A stretch of 64,000 bases of DNA from Geosiphon pyriformis (Eukaryota; Glomeromycota; Glomeromycetes; Archaeosporales; Geosiphonaceae), in the NCBI GenBank assembly GCA_016748015.1, contig JAAOMT010000402.1, positions 11,115 through 75,114 on the forward strand, in the 5' to 3' direction. The notes beneath the pieces are model-generated. The model worked only from the letters and a program-made list of their open reading frames with translations, was not told the origin of the DNA and made no database searches. Position numbers and translations under genes: made by a program. Of this stretch, positions 1 through 12,064 are shown piece by piece (positions within the stretch are counted from its first letter, which is position 1; each line of letters opens with the position of its first letter).

Positions 1-693
1 CGAATTCTTTTTCAAATCGCTGGTGGCCTACGATTTATACATGACTCAAAACTCGTGCATGGGGACTTACATCCTGGAAATATCCTTGTTTTGAAATTAA
101 ACCCCTTAAAAGTAGTCATTTCTGATCTTGGATTTTGTCGTCCTGCCGATTACGCTCCACAGTCTGGGAAAATATATGGCGTTCTTGAGTATCTCGCACT
201 CGAGATTTGCAAGGGAGCTCAACATACTAAGTATAGCGATATATACAGCTTTGCTATAGTTTCCTGTGAAATTATTTCAGGAGAAAGACCTTTGAATAAT
301 ACGGACCCTATTTACGTTCAATTTGATGTGATTGATGGAAAACGTCCTATAATCAAAAAACATACACCTCAATGTATTCAGGAAATGATTCAAAAAAATT
401 GGCAATATGATCAATATTGTTGTGATAGTGCAGAAGAGCTCCAACAAACAATTATTAGCGCTCGCGATAACTGTAACTTAAATGAACCTGTCCGTGAAAA
501 AAGACTTAATTCTGAAGAGATACAAGATGGTAAACATAACACGACAAGATATAAAAGTCAATTAATCTCGTCACCTAGAAAAAGGGAATCTGCCTCTTTT
601 ACACAAGGTAAGCTTTCCATTTAATTTATTCAACATTGAACGATTTTTATTAATACGAATGCCTTTTTTTCAGATATGGATTGTGCCATTTAG
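1..693 (+). CDS. TKL protein kinase, C-terminal part (5' truncated by window edge)
   Basis: The reading frame is open from base 1, so the gene begins outside the window. The visible part starts in the kinase C-lobe: the catalytic loop reads VHGDLHPGN, followed by DLG in place of DFG, and YSDIYSFAIVSCEIISGERP of the F-helix region. The usual APE motif reads ALE, whereas the related copy at 55.6 kb keeps APE. An intron is inferred at 608-673 (GTAAGC...CAG); joining it turns the tail into ...SFTQDMDCAI and a stop at 691-693. HGDLH instead of HRDLH is seen in both copies. Serine/threonine or tyrosine kinase activity is family inference; Pro-to-Leu in APE may weaken it. It is the direct-repeat partner of the pseudogene near 55.4-56.1 kb. 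Confidence 0.8.
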
Positions 694-1270
694 CATAAAT
701 TATTCATTCAATTAAAAATAGAAATCCATGAAATCAGTAAGCACTTGAATATTCTTATTACTATTTATATTCATATTTAACTATAAAATTGTTTAAACAG
801 ATGAAAAATTTTCATCAAGAATGGGTTTTTTGTAATATTTTTTCTCCAGCTTTAATTCAATTTTTTAGATAAAGTGATTTTGGAAAAGTTTACTACAATT
901 CATATACTCTATTTGTGAATGTCAGATTTATTAAATATAAACCGTTTTCTTACCTTATTAAGAACATCTATATATAAATATTAAAATATTATTTTTAATC
1001 TCTAGACGATAATATATGTACATATATTCCATAACTAAATTACTTTGATTCCCTAATAAATTCATTTTTCTTTAATTTATTATGATATATAGAAAAGTAG
1101 AATTATAAACTATAAATATTTTCAAAAGAAATATAATTAAGGCTTTTAATCTATTTAAGAATAATAAAATTTCTCTAATTTCTAAAACCCAAAAATACTT
1201 TAATACATAAAATCAACAAAAAAGATGGGTAATATAATAGGGTCTATGGTAGCTTTTTAATGACTATAAA
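1..1270 (+). repeat. Direct repeat copy 1 (kinase 3' end plus flank)
   Basis: Bases 1-693 of kinase coding sequence and the following non-coding flank to about 1270 resemble 55430-56780 in the same orientation, with small indels. The similarity includes the last intron and the AT-rich 3' flank, so this is a segmental duplication and not just a shared domain. Edges were judged by eye. Confidence 0.6.
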
Positions 1271-3072
1271 AAAAGATTCTTGAATCTTATTTGAAAATAT
1301 TAATTTATTCTTTGTCTTAATCTGGTATCCAAAATAAGAAGTATTAATTGATTATTTAGAGAAGTATTACCTCCCTAGAATTAATTTAAGGTTATCTCAC
1401 AAAAATTGTAAAAAACCAGGACATAATAAAAGAAAAAAGTTCAACATTAACTCTAATCTACGAATCAAAAGTCTTTAAAAAAAGAAAACTATCAGTATTT
1501 ATCATAATTGTGTTCATATATTGTTTTTGATAGTGTTGCCACAGTAATATTTTTAAAGCTTTTTAGATCTCTATGAACATCTTTTCATTTATCAGTGATA
1601 AAAGTAACGGGTTCAGAGGATTGGGTATATTTGTTTTTTCACAATATTTTAAGTTATTATTTTGATTAGAATAAAAATTAATAATTAAATTCAATATTGA
1701 AGAATCTGTTTTTTCTTATTAAATACACCCAATTTTAAAATATCCAGCTCAAAAATAATTGTGAATATTTAGACTTAAAATCATCTAACTCTGTCTAATC
1801 GTTCACCAAACATTCATAAACTGGTGAACTAAAAACCTTTTTGAAATCCTTCTCAAGTAATTATCCAATTTGTAGTCCAAACTATTAAACACGCATCAAT
1901 AACTTTCATACTATTCAAGGTAATTTTAAATTAATTTACAATTAAATTACTTAAAACATTGAATTAAATCCAATACAACGATTTCTAATTAAAATTTTGC
2001 TGTAATTTCACAAATTTTAAGCGAAAAAAATTGATAGTTTATGTTTTAGCCAGTAAATTTCGAATTATTCAATAAATTAAAAACCAAGCATCAAATACAA
2101 GATTTTCATTATTGTGATAACTATTTAGGTAATTAGAACTTCCTTGGTTTTTAAAAATAATTTTATCAAAGAACCAACTATTATTAAATATATAAATAAG
2201 AGCTGAGAATCAAAAATTATTTCCATTAAAGTAAATATGTCAAGTGCAAATATACTAAGAATTCTTTATAGTCATTTTTGGAACAATTATTAAACAAACT
2301 TAAAATAAAACTTTTTCCATTTTTTGTTTATATACTTACTGATAAAAAAAATAAAAATAAAAATATTATTTATTAAGAATTAGATTTTATTTTGCCATAA
2401 ATCATTTAGAACTTTGATTTTTTTTTTCAAATGATTCAAATATAAACCAATAAAACAATAAAAAAATTCTAATTTACCTAAATATAATTTTTTTCAAATA
2501 CCAATAAAGATTTATAACGAAGCAATTAAAATTTATTTATTTCAAAAATATCTTTGAACAAAATTTCTTTTCAATAATTAAACATCAATTATTAAAATGG
2601 TTTAATAAATCTTGATTAATTTGTTTCAAGCTCTAATAAAAATGGAATCTTTTTTTGTATCCCAGCTATATTTAAGATCAAAATGAAGTAGGAGTTATTT
2701 TTAACATGTGGTTGTAATATTTATTTAGTTTAAAATTCACTTTCAATCATTTACAAAAATCTTTAATTCTAAAAAAGTTAAAATCTAAATTTTCATGTCA
2801 AATATCTAAATTTATCTACATAAAAATGTTTAGTTTAGTATGGAATGAAGAAATATATTTATTTGTGTAACTTCTACTTTCACTAATAAATGTATAAGAA
2901 ATTTCTGATAAATTCAATTTCCTAAGCTTTTGTGACAAAAGTTTCTTCTACTTTATAACTTAAAGCTCCATTATGATTAGTTTAGAAACAAATGGATTCT
3001 TAAGAACGGTAAATCCAGCCTTTTTTTTTAAATTAAAGAGTGTTTAAAAGACTAAAGATATATTACCGGATT
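700..3072. other. Intergenic, AT-rich
   Basis: Beyond the duplicated kinase flank I see only AT-rich sequence with homopolymer runs and no open frame with recognisable protein features. Confidence 0.6.
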
Positions 3073-4612
3073 TTATAATGAAGTTCTCATGTAGTATCCG
3101 AAATAGGGTCCTTCATGCGATTTTACCCCAATTTGTGGATCTTGAGACCAGTATTGTGCATTACAATACTATTAATTAAAAATAAAATTTATTATTATAA
3201 TGATTCATTAACCTTTACATTAAACAATCCGACCCTTTCAAAACCCTTTATCATACCGGATTATCTGCCATCAAAACTGGAAAACATTCATAAACCTCTG
3301 GCCACCTATATTGCCCATCTGCTTCATTCCCTTCTTCCTTTTGCTGTTGACAATCACAATTTTGCTCTTCAGCGATCCAAATCTCATTCGAAATATGTTT
3401 CAAAGTTTTTGGAAATTCTGGCACAAAATCATCGAAATAAGTGACACGATTCAATTCTGATATTCGCGCTTTAACCCATTCATTGAATATTTCGTCACCT
3501 ATCTTAGGTTGCCCGAACGTGGTTATTATGATCGTGGGTGGTATCTGGCCTAAGCGTGCCAATCGTCTGTTGAACAATATGGCTGACAGGATACTAAGTG
3601 CTTGATAGATTATTTTTTAAGATTATAAATTTTTTAACATTCTGTAAAAATTTTGAAAGTAAAATTTACAGAAACCTACCACCACCAGTTCCATGCCCCG
3701 TAAAATAATAATCACAACATCCATAATTTCTTTTCTGATCAATTGATCCAGGCACCGCATTATCAATCAAAATTTGGATTTCTTTCTCAATCGCATTAGC
3801 AGTAATCGCATAATATTCATCTACCAATCCATCGAGAAAATTCAAAAATTTTCTCATCCTCACAGGTCTTTTTTGCCATTGTTCTTTTGTGAATTCTTTC
3901 CCACGTATGTAAATTATTATTGGAGGCTTGTTGCTGGTAGATAAAGGTAAAGCTTTATTGAGTAGTTCTGTATTTGCTGGGAAAATAATAATTTTGTTTG
4001 AAATCATATGAGTTGATTCAACGGAATAGTAATGAAGTTGAAGAATTTAAAGGATCCTAATTTTGAGTTTTATTTACCATATACCCCAGGAGCAATATCA
4101 ACAACTAATTGATAAGCTTTATTTGCATGCATTGCCAAAATTCTTAATTTCATCAACTTTTCAAAATCCCTGATCTGTCTTGCAAATCGTTTTTGCCTTT
4201 TAACCAAATGTGATTTTGATTCAGATAAAGAAGTTGTATAAAAAGAAGATATTTGCGAAAAATTTTTATTGTTTTGTATGGAAGTATAAGAGATTTGGAA
4301 ATTCTTTAAGTTATTGATCAGGGTTTTATTATTTTTAGTTTTCCATGGTTCTATATTATTGTCTGGTTTTAATATTTTTATTAGTGAATTAAAACTTTTT
4401 GGTTCCAAGAAATTAATGAAAAATAAAGTTGAATGAAAAACTATGGTTATTAAAAGAATGGATATTGAAATGGCAGCGAAAGATTTTAAAATTTTGTGAT
4501 TTGAACTTAATTTTCTTTTATGAGATATTATTATGATTTCAGAGAAATAGGAACCGTTTAAATGATAATAAAACTTGGATTTCAAATTTAGAAAAAATTT
4601 GGGTAAGACCAT
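3073..4612 (-). CDS. Membrane-anchored class 3 lipase-like protein, Ser-less (paralogue L1)
   Basis: Four exons: 4612-4078, 3976-3680, 3600-3257, 3168-3073, with intron phases 1, 1, 0; total 423 residues. A hydrophobic segment at about residues 45-69 suggests a signal anchor. The alpha/beta-hydrolase core follows: IIIYIRG strand, FTGHGTGG nucleophile elbow, TFGQPKIGDEIF, RVTYFDDFVPEFP (acid region) and KHISNEIWI (His region). The elbow has Gly274 where class 3 lipases carry the nucleophilic Ser (GHSxGG). Asp and His candidates remain. Cysteines near the C-terminus (NCDC, YCNA) recur in the paralogues. It is most likely a catalytically inactive lipase-fold protein facing the lumen or outside. 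The last exon ends GPYFGYYMRTSL. Sister genes lie at 6.2, 9.6 and 13.5 kb. Confidence 0.8.
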
Positions 4613-4819
4613 CTTTGGAATTTCTACTTGAAACTCTATTTTACAAATATTGATAAAAATGAATGATTACTCATATATACAAATATCATGATTTAAAATT
4701 ATCTTTCTTTGTGTATTATTGGAATTTTATTTAATTGAAATCGGAAAAATCAAAAATCATTGATAAACCAGGCTTTTACCAAAAACTTGTTTGCCGAGAT
4801 TTTTTCATTTTGTATAATG

Positions 4820-4853
<34 letters not shown>

Positions 4854-6207
4854 GGAATAACATTTTATTACGTAAATTACAATTTGAAGCAGCTGATGAT
4901 CATGAATTTAGTAACTAATAACATTTTTAAAAGGATAAGTGTGAGTCATTCCCCTTAAAAAGAGCTTTCTTTTTAAAATTCTCGATAAGGCTGAAGGGAT
5001 GACAAATTTGAAATTCTACCCGTTGAAATTTATTTCTGGGATACTTGGAGAAGGTTAAATAATCTACTAAATGTTTTAGAAATGAAACAGTTTTTGTAAA
5101 CATTCAGGTTTCATAAAGTGAAAGAGATCTTCCTCATGAATTTATAAATATGGGAAGATTTGAAAAAGAAATTTTTGAAAGTTGACGAGTTTAATGTTGC
5201 TTGCTAAATTTTTATATAATTAAATTTTTTTCAAACAACTTATTTCGACGAAAGACAAGTTTCAACAAATTTAGAAAAAAATTCATTTATATTAAAGGAT
5301 TTTTATTGTTTAAGATATCACTTTTCTTGATTTTCTTTTTTTTAAAAAAATAATCAAAACATCAATCAAAAATTTACTGAATTAGTCTCTAAATTGATAG
5401 AATTATTCGAAGCTTTCCTTTTTGTTCAGATGTCCAAAAATGGATTTCAACAAAAATCATTTTAACTGGTTGTAACCTTCGTAGAAAAGTTTCACAACCA
5501 TTTCTTATTAATAGTTAAAAAAAAATTTCAATTTCATCTTTAATTCAAACTAAAATTATTTGATAAGTCAAAGAATACTTTGAATGAATCAAATTTTTAT
5601 GATAGGAAAAATCAAAAACAAAAAAAGATTTTCTAATTTCCTGATCGGGAGGGAATAATCATATTTGATACATACATGAAAAAAAAAAGAATCTTTTAAA
5701 GGAAAATTAAATTGATAATCCGTTTAATAAAAGAAAAAACTCATTTAAGGCTATTATCTAAATTACTATTTATTTTGAAATCTCCGTAATCTTTAATTTT
5801 TTACCCAATCATAATCTATAAAGTTTTTGAAAAATATTAAAGTTCAAACTTTTTACTGATAAACTTGAATTATTTTTGCCAAGCATTCTTATCAGTAATT
5901 CATAATAAATAAGAAAAAGCTAATAAAAATATATATCATTATCATCATCATCATCATCATCATAGAATTTATTTTTGATTCTAACTTTTTTTACCTTTTC
6001 AATTGTGTTCTCTCGTTATCAAATTTAAAAAATAATAATCTTTAACTTGAGTTTTCTATTTAAGCTCAAACAACGAAATAAACTGGGTGAGCAGAAGCGT
6101 ATTATTAACTAGCTATTTAATCTTTTTATCAGAAAGTAAATTTACGATATATATAAATCATTTATAACGAAAAACCAATTCGAACATTTATTGTTTATGT
6201 CCACAAG
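4613..6207. other. Intergenic between divergent lipase-like genes L1 and L2
   Basis: This AT-rich spacer of about 1.6 kb must hold the promoters of both divergent genes. It has (ATC)n microsatellites at 4820-4852 and 5941-5963. No further coding sequence was recognised. Confidence 0.6.
4820..4852. repeat. (ATC)n microsatellite
   Basis: Uninterrupted ATC triplets, about 11 units. Similar tracts occur at 5941-5963 and 59202-59231. Confidence 0.9.
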
Positions 6208-6280
6208 ATGTGGTTTCAAACACTCAAAAAATCTAAAAGATATAACACAATTATTTCAGAGCATTTAATAGTCAATAATT

Positions 6281-6332
<52 letters not shown>

Positions 6333-7881
6333 CAACAATAACAACATATATGAGTTCAATATAAAAAAGACATTTCTCAAGAATATTTTAGAATTTTTAC
6401 TAATTTTCTTGTTTTTCACATTATTTTTTGGCATTTCATTGATAATTTATAAAGTAAATCTTAAAATAGAAACACCTATAGAAGATAAATTCATTAGACT
6501 TATTCCTCACACCAATCATATATTTTACCATAAAACCAAATATCCTTCTATATCATCAACTACTTTATTTCGAAGAGACGAAAAAGTACCAAATGTTGAG
6601 GATACTAAATTAATGTATAGCCCAAAAGTGGGGGAAAATAGTGCGTCACTGATTATGGGTCTGGCAAGAATGGCTCGGACTGCTCATGCCGGGTATTGTA
6701 AAAATAACGATGGGTTGGGAGAATTATATCATGGTGTTAAAGGTATGGTCAAAAATATCAAATTAAAATAGATTTTTTCGAGTAATCTTATTAGAGGTGG
6801 ATTCTCTTTAGAAATTTCATTCCACTTTTTTCATTATTATTATTATTATTATTATTTAAGAGATTGAGATATTTAAAAATTCAATAATTTTTTATCTATT
6901 ATCCAAAGTCGAATCACAGTTGACTATAGTGCCAAAACAAATTTACACCTGGTTTTCTACTGAGCACGAGTTAACGGTAACCCAATGGGAACAACATATC
7001 TCTCAAATGGTGAATTTTCCAGCTGCTCCTGCAGCAGTGGATAAAATGTTTTTAGCACCCGTTCTGGAGATGGAAAAGAATTTAATGCAAAATATTAAAA
7101 ATCTATTGAAGGTGGATCCTAAACCACCAGAGAAACTCCACTTTACTGGATTTGGAATTGGTGGTGGTAATTAATTTAATTTAAATTTACCTTTTAATTG
7201 TGATTAAAAAATTGGACAATCTCTGAGTCTTTTTTTTAATTATCTCAAATTACTTATATATTAGCATCTGCGGTAATAGCAGCTTATATAGTCCAAGAAA
7301 ACTTTTTAGCAATTCCAGAATACTCTTCCTTGCGTATGGTTGTGATTACTTTTGGTCAACCACGCATTGGTAACGTTCACTTTGCCCGATTGATTAATCG
7401 AAGCAAAATTAACATTTATCGAGTGACACATACACAAGATCCCATTATTCGCTTCCCGACATATAAATTCGGTTTTCGACATCACGAGATGGAATACTGG
7501 ATTGGCCCAAAGACTTGCGATTGTGAAGGTACGCCAATAAAGCCAAAGTTTGATATGGGCCCAACAGGGTTGTCTGAATACGATCTGTTTCGATGTCGGG
7601 TTTGGAATGAGAGAAAAGGACAAGTGGAACCGATTGATCATCCGGTAAATTTAAATAATTGTTTGACACATATCAATAAATTATTATAATAATTTTTATT
7701 CTTTTTTTTTTTGCAATTCAAGGAGTGCAGTGCGGGTCAACCATTTGATGAGAAAGACTCCCAAAATGCACATTGGGGTCCATATTTTAATGTGAATTTT
7801 CAGGACTGCTCATTGGATTATGACAATCGATTTTTTAAACATTTAGATAATCGTCTGAATATACTTAAGAAAAGTGAATAA
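6208..7881 (+). CDS. Membrane-anchored class 3 lipase-like protein, Ser-less, with poly-Asn tract (paralogue L2)
   Basis: Exons 6208-6742, 6909-7166, 7265-7644 and 7723-7881 join in frame with intron phases 1, 1, 0 to give 443 residues. The N-terminus has a run of roughly 21 Asn encoded by an AAT/AAC microsatellite, then a membrane segment (LLIFLFFTLFFGISLIIY, about residues 62-80). The elbow reads FTGFGIGG, with Gly261 at the nucleophile position. Downstream are TFGQPRIGNVHFARL, YRVTHTQDPIIRFP and HHEMEYWIG. The final exon (ECSAGQPF...HWGPYF) matches the same region in the other three paralogues. Exon 2 starts at an AG at 6907-6908, chosen because it restores the frame. The fold is recognisable, but hydrolase activity is unlikely without Ser. 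Confidence 0.8.
6281..6348 (+). repeat. In-frame (AAT)n/(AAC)n microsatellite coding poly-Asn
   Basis: The trinucleotide tract lies within exon 1 of the L2 lipase-like gene and encodes poly-asparagine just before the membrane segment. Confidence 0.9.
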
Positions 7882-8123
7882 CTAAAATAGTTGAGGTATT
7901 AAAGGAGATTAGAAACAAGAATAATAAAAAAACCTCATTTTTATTTTGTATACTATTGTAATTTGAAAACCGTTTATACATTTAACATGGAACTTTAATA
8001 ACAAGTCTGATTTAAAAAGAACTTTTATATACATAAATTCTGAAAAAATAAAAAATAAAAAAGACAAATCAATATTTAATAATTAAAATTGTAAATTAAG
8101 TTTAATTTCTAAAATATTAAAAA

Positions 8124-8125
<2 letters not shown>

Positions 8126-8162
<37 letters not shown>
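8126..8162. repeat. Poly-T tract
   Basis: About 37 consecutive T, between the L2 and L3 lipase-like genes. Confidence 0.9.
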
Positions 8163-8165
<3 letters not shown>

Positions 8166-8946
8166 CTTTGAATACAAGTAATTCAAATGACAATTAAAAT
8201 AATCAGAACATTATATAAAAAAAATTTATTCAACGTGTTCTTGAAAAAAATTTTTATTTTTTAATAAAACAAAAAACTTTTCAGTTTAAAAACTTAAAAG
8301 TTATTTAATTAATTAATATATTTTTTCAATTAAAATAAATTAAACTTCATTTCAATTCAATTCAATTCATTTCAATTCAATTTAATTAAATTTTTATATT
8401 AAATTATTTTCTCTTTTAAATATTTAACAGGTTTTTTAACCAAAATAAAATAATAAAAAAAACTAGAAATGATAACTAAATATTTTCCTCAGCCATAAAA
8501 AAATCTTGATACAATTTTTATTTTGATTGGAAATAGGATATTCTAGTTTAAATCATGTTTCTCTTTACATTTTTATTAATTAAATAATTTAATTATCGTT
8601 GTTTATATTTATCACTAAAAAAAAATTTATTTCAAATTGATTCTTTTTTCTAATCCCTCCCCCCGCCATGTGCTATCTAGCATAAACATTTATTTAACAT
8701 AAACAAGATCATCTTCAAGTTGAAATTTAAAACAAATAAATGAATCAGATTACTTTTTAAAAAAAATTAAAAATCAAGTTGGGATAAATAAGTTAGTAAC
8801 ATAAAAAAAGATAGTCCAAAATCTAATTTTTTTTTGTTATTCCATCATACCCCTTTTTTGGAAAAAGAATCAGATAAAATTCTATTTCAAATCTAAAAAA
8901 AAAAAAAGAACTTTATTCAAAAAACACTAAAACAATCAATAGCGTT

Positions 8947-8981
8947 AAAATAAAATAAAATAAAATAAAATAAAATAAAAA
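8947..8981. repeat. (AAAAT)n tandem repeat
   Basis: About seven units of a five-base repeat. Confidence 0.85.
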
Positions 8982-9625
8982 ATGACTTCAACTAGGGTTT
9001 AAAATTTTCTTTTGCGAAACCTATGAATCTCCCAAGTTTGATTTGGATGACAACAGTTTTTAAGTGAGAGTGGAAAGATAAATTCATATCTACCCAATAA
9101 ATATCTATTTACTAGGTATATGGGTAAAATTTCTTTTTACCAAAATTTAGTAGATTGAACTAAATTCCCACTTGCCATCATCAAATGACTAAATCTCAAC
9201 TTCAAATTTAATATTTCTTTTTTTCTTATTAAACTTATATTAATTAAATCACTGACCATCGCATGTCAATGACACCATCGCGATATTTTTAAACAGTGGG
9301 TCGTTATCTATTTTCTTTAAATAAAATGGTTGATTTTTAGATCATCATTTTTATTTATTTTGCTGACTAAAATTAAGTTAGAAATTATCCGAAACGTCTT
9401 ATCTTCATTATGAGATTTTCTTTTAAAAACTAAACCGATTAAAAATATTCCCTAGATAATCGAGAACGTTTAAATTCCCGGTATTGAAACTCGTAAAATT
9501 TTAATGAAACACAATCGAGTTTTCAAGGGCTAAATCGATTTAAAAAATAAAAATATATAAAAACAACAATAATAATAACAATAATAACGAAAACTACAAC
9601 GATTAGAACAAATTTTATTCTTCAA

Positions 9626-10598
9626 ATGATAAAAACTAATTCTAATAATTGCTTCATTCCTATTCAATCAGTTCCTTACGAACGTTCAAATACAAATAGT
9701 ACTTTGACGAAATTTATTATCATAAAAAAATGCATAGACTGGATTATTTTATCGATTTTTTTACTCGGAATTCTTTTAAGTCTAAATCATATAAATTTTG
9801 GAAAACTTGAGATTTCTAAAAATTTATCAAAAGAAAATCATACTTTAAAGAACGACAAGATCTCATCAAGAGACTTCATTACAAAGAAAATTCATTTTTC
9901 AAAAAATTCATTCAATATCTCAAAAAAATTGAAAAGATGGAAGATTGCTACCTTTATTAAAGATAATAATGATGAATCAGAATATAAAATCTTAGAACGA
10001 CTCAATTCAAACAGGCTATCTAGATTTGAGAAGTATGCTAGGATCACAAATGAGGTTTATTGCCGTAAAGATGAAACAACTAAAATTGGCCAAGGAATTG
10101 ATGGTCTGTACAAATAAGCCTGTTTTCCTATGGCCTAATCTTTTAAGATTGACATAAAATTTATCCAGTTTCCACCTTATTTTTTTCTTCCTCTTCATCA
10201 TCATCATCTTCTTCTTTTGGAGCAGTTAGGGTACAACAAATAGACAATTCACATGAAATTATACTATCATTTCGCGGTCAAGATATAAATCATGAGCTTT
10301 TCAGGATGCGTGAAAATATCCTTTCCCCATATGAAGCTATCGGTTATGATTCATATCAAGAAGAATTAGTCGATAATGATTTTTATTCCAGATTCAAAAG
10401 AATCAGAGATTTGTTGGATCAGTTGGTTGAAGTTCATCGTAAAGAGTTTTTAACTTATCAATTAAAATTCACTGGCCATGGAGAAGGAGGAGGTATAAAA
10501 AATATTTTTCTTTTATTTTTGACTCCTTTGAAACTTTCATCTCTTTATGTTTTTTAAATAGAATTATCAATCAACTTTATTTATTATTATTATTATTA

Positions 10599-10630
<32 letters not shown>

Positions 10631-11200
10631 CTATTTCATAGTATGGGCAGTCCTGAGCGCCCTCGCCATTAAAGCAAAACATAATCACATCGAAATAGAA
10701 GTATACACATTCGGTGCTCCAAGAATGGGGAATTACATATTTGCACGTAAAGTGAATCGTGAACTCACGGTACATCGAATCACATACTTCAATGATCAAG
10801 CTCCACAATTTCCTCCTCAAATTTTAACAAATGGAGAAAATAGTTACTGGCATCATTTGCAAGAATTTTGGATTTTACCGATTCAAGAATGCAATTGTCT
10901 GACACCGGAAATGGTAAACCAACCACTTGTAACTACTTATAGAGTTTATCGATGTCTCGAGAGAAATGATGAGAATGGGGAGGTATACAATGAACCTGAG
11001 GTGAGAATTTAAAATTAAATTAATATTATAAATTATGAATATACAAAAATTATGAGAAAATTTAACTCGATTCATTACAGGAATGCAATAAAATGGCACA
11101 AAAATACCCAAAAGGCGCGTCGGCTGCACATTTCGGTCCTTATTTCGGAGTTATTATGAATGATTGCAGCCATATCCCTACCATTACACCCGAAATTTAG
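9626..11200 (+). CDS. Membrane-anchored class 3 lipase-like protein, Ser-less (paralogue L3)
   Basis: Exons 9626-10103, 10226-10492, 10642-11000 and 11081-11200 give 407 residues, with the same phase 1, 1, 0 intron pattern as the neighbours. A membrane segment (WIILSIFLLGILLSL) covers about residues 39-53. The core shows EIILSFRGQDI (oxyanion strand), KFTGHGEGG with Gly245 at the nucleophile position, TFGAPRMGNYIFARKV, HRITYFNDQAPQFP (acid region) and HHLQEFWILP (His region). The last exon carries ECNK...HFGPYFG and DCS. Intron 2 holds a (TTA)n microsatellite. The first donor is GTCTGT, a weak match, picked because it keeps frame and phase with the paralogues. It is in tandem with L2. Confidence 0.8.
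10577..10632. repeat. (TTA)n microsatellite in intron 2 of L3
   Basis: A TTA repeat broken by one G, within the intron just before the acceptor at 10641. Confidence 0.85.
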
Positions 11201-12064
11201 CGACTGAAAGATTAAAAACACAAATTTTAAAAAAAGAATCTTTTATTTTCTTTTAAAAAATACTCACTTTATTAAACCTTTTTACAAGTAGAAAATATTT
11301 TTAGAATAAAAAATTTTTTCAGGGCCTTTTTAAGTCCTGCTGAAATTCCTAAATTACTAATAATCATTTAAATAATCTGAAATTATTTAGGCTGACTTAT
11401 ATTATCAGTCAAATTAATATTTTAAAATTACGAATAATCATAAGAATTAAATCTGAATTCCAAAGTAGAAATTTTATAAAAAAAGTAAATATTTCTTTTC
11501 AGTATTCATAAACTCAATTCTTATTTAATTTATTACAAAAACTAATATCATTATATGAATTTAATTAATCAAATTGACACGAGATTTGTTTTTTTATTTT
11601 GTAAAAAATTTTTAAATCTCTATTTTCTTTTGAATACTAAATTTCATTCTGAGATTATTTATTTATTATCAATCAAAATTATTTCAAAATTTATGTAAAA
11701 GAAAATTATTTCACAATGAACTATTTTATGAAACTATCCTCAAAGACGAGAACAAAAGAGGGTATACTCATTTCCGAAAAATTATTTTTAAACCTTTATA
11801 AGAAAATATAAAAAATTACTATTTAAAAATTTATCTAGATTTGAACAAAGATTCTATTCAATTGATGTTCTTACTCTTGTATATGCTAACCAAAATATTA
11901 GTATCTATTTACATGAAAATATTCAGTGATTTCAATGTAAATGTTTACCTTAAAAAATATATACTAAAGCTTCTTGTAACAATCATAAACTTTTAAATCT
12001 CTTTATCAGCTTTGAATTCATTAGTAACTTGATTTATTGAGGTTGTTATCAAAGATATAATATT
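11201..12064. other. Intergenic between convergent L3 and L4
   Basis: AT-rich spacer between the 3' ends of two convergent lipase-like genes. No gene was seen. Confidence 0.6.

Larger units (their letters stand above)
7882..9625. other. Intergenic, AT-rich with homopolymer and pentanucleotide repeats
   Basis: It contains a 37-base T run at 8126-8162 and an (AAAAT)n tract at about 8947-8981. No gene was recognised. The end nearest 9.6 kb should carry the L3 promoter. Confidence 0.6.

Noticed and set aside
3115-3444. 109-codon plus-strand ORF
   Set aside because: Antisense shadow of exons 3 and 4 of lipase-like gene L1.
4820-4852. Possible CRISPR-like or regulatory repeat array
   Set aside because: Simple trinucleotide repeat without spacers in a eukaryotic-style genome.
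6216-6434. Poly-Leu minus-strand ORF
   Set aside because: Antisense reading of the (AAT)n tract and membrane segment of L2.
7306-7669. Minus-strand ORFs over L2 exon 3
   Set aside because: Shadows of a conserved lipase-like exon on the plus strand.
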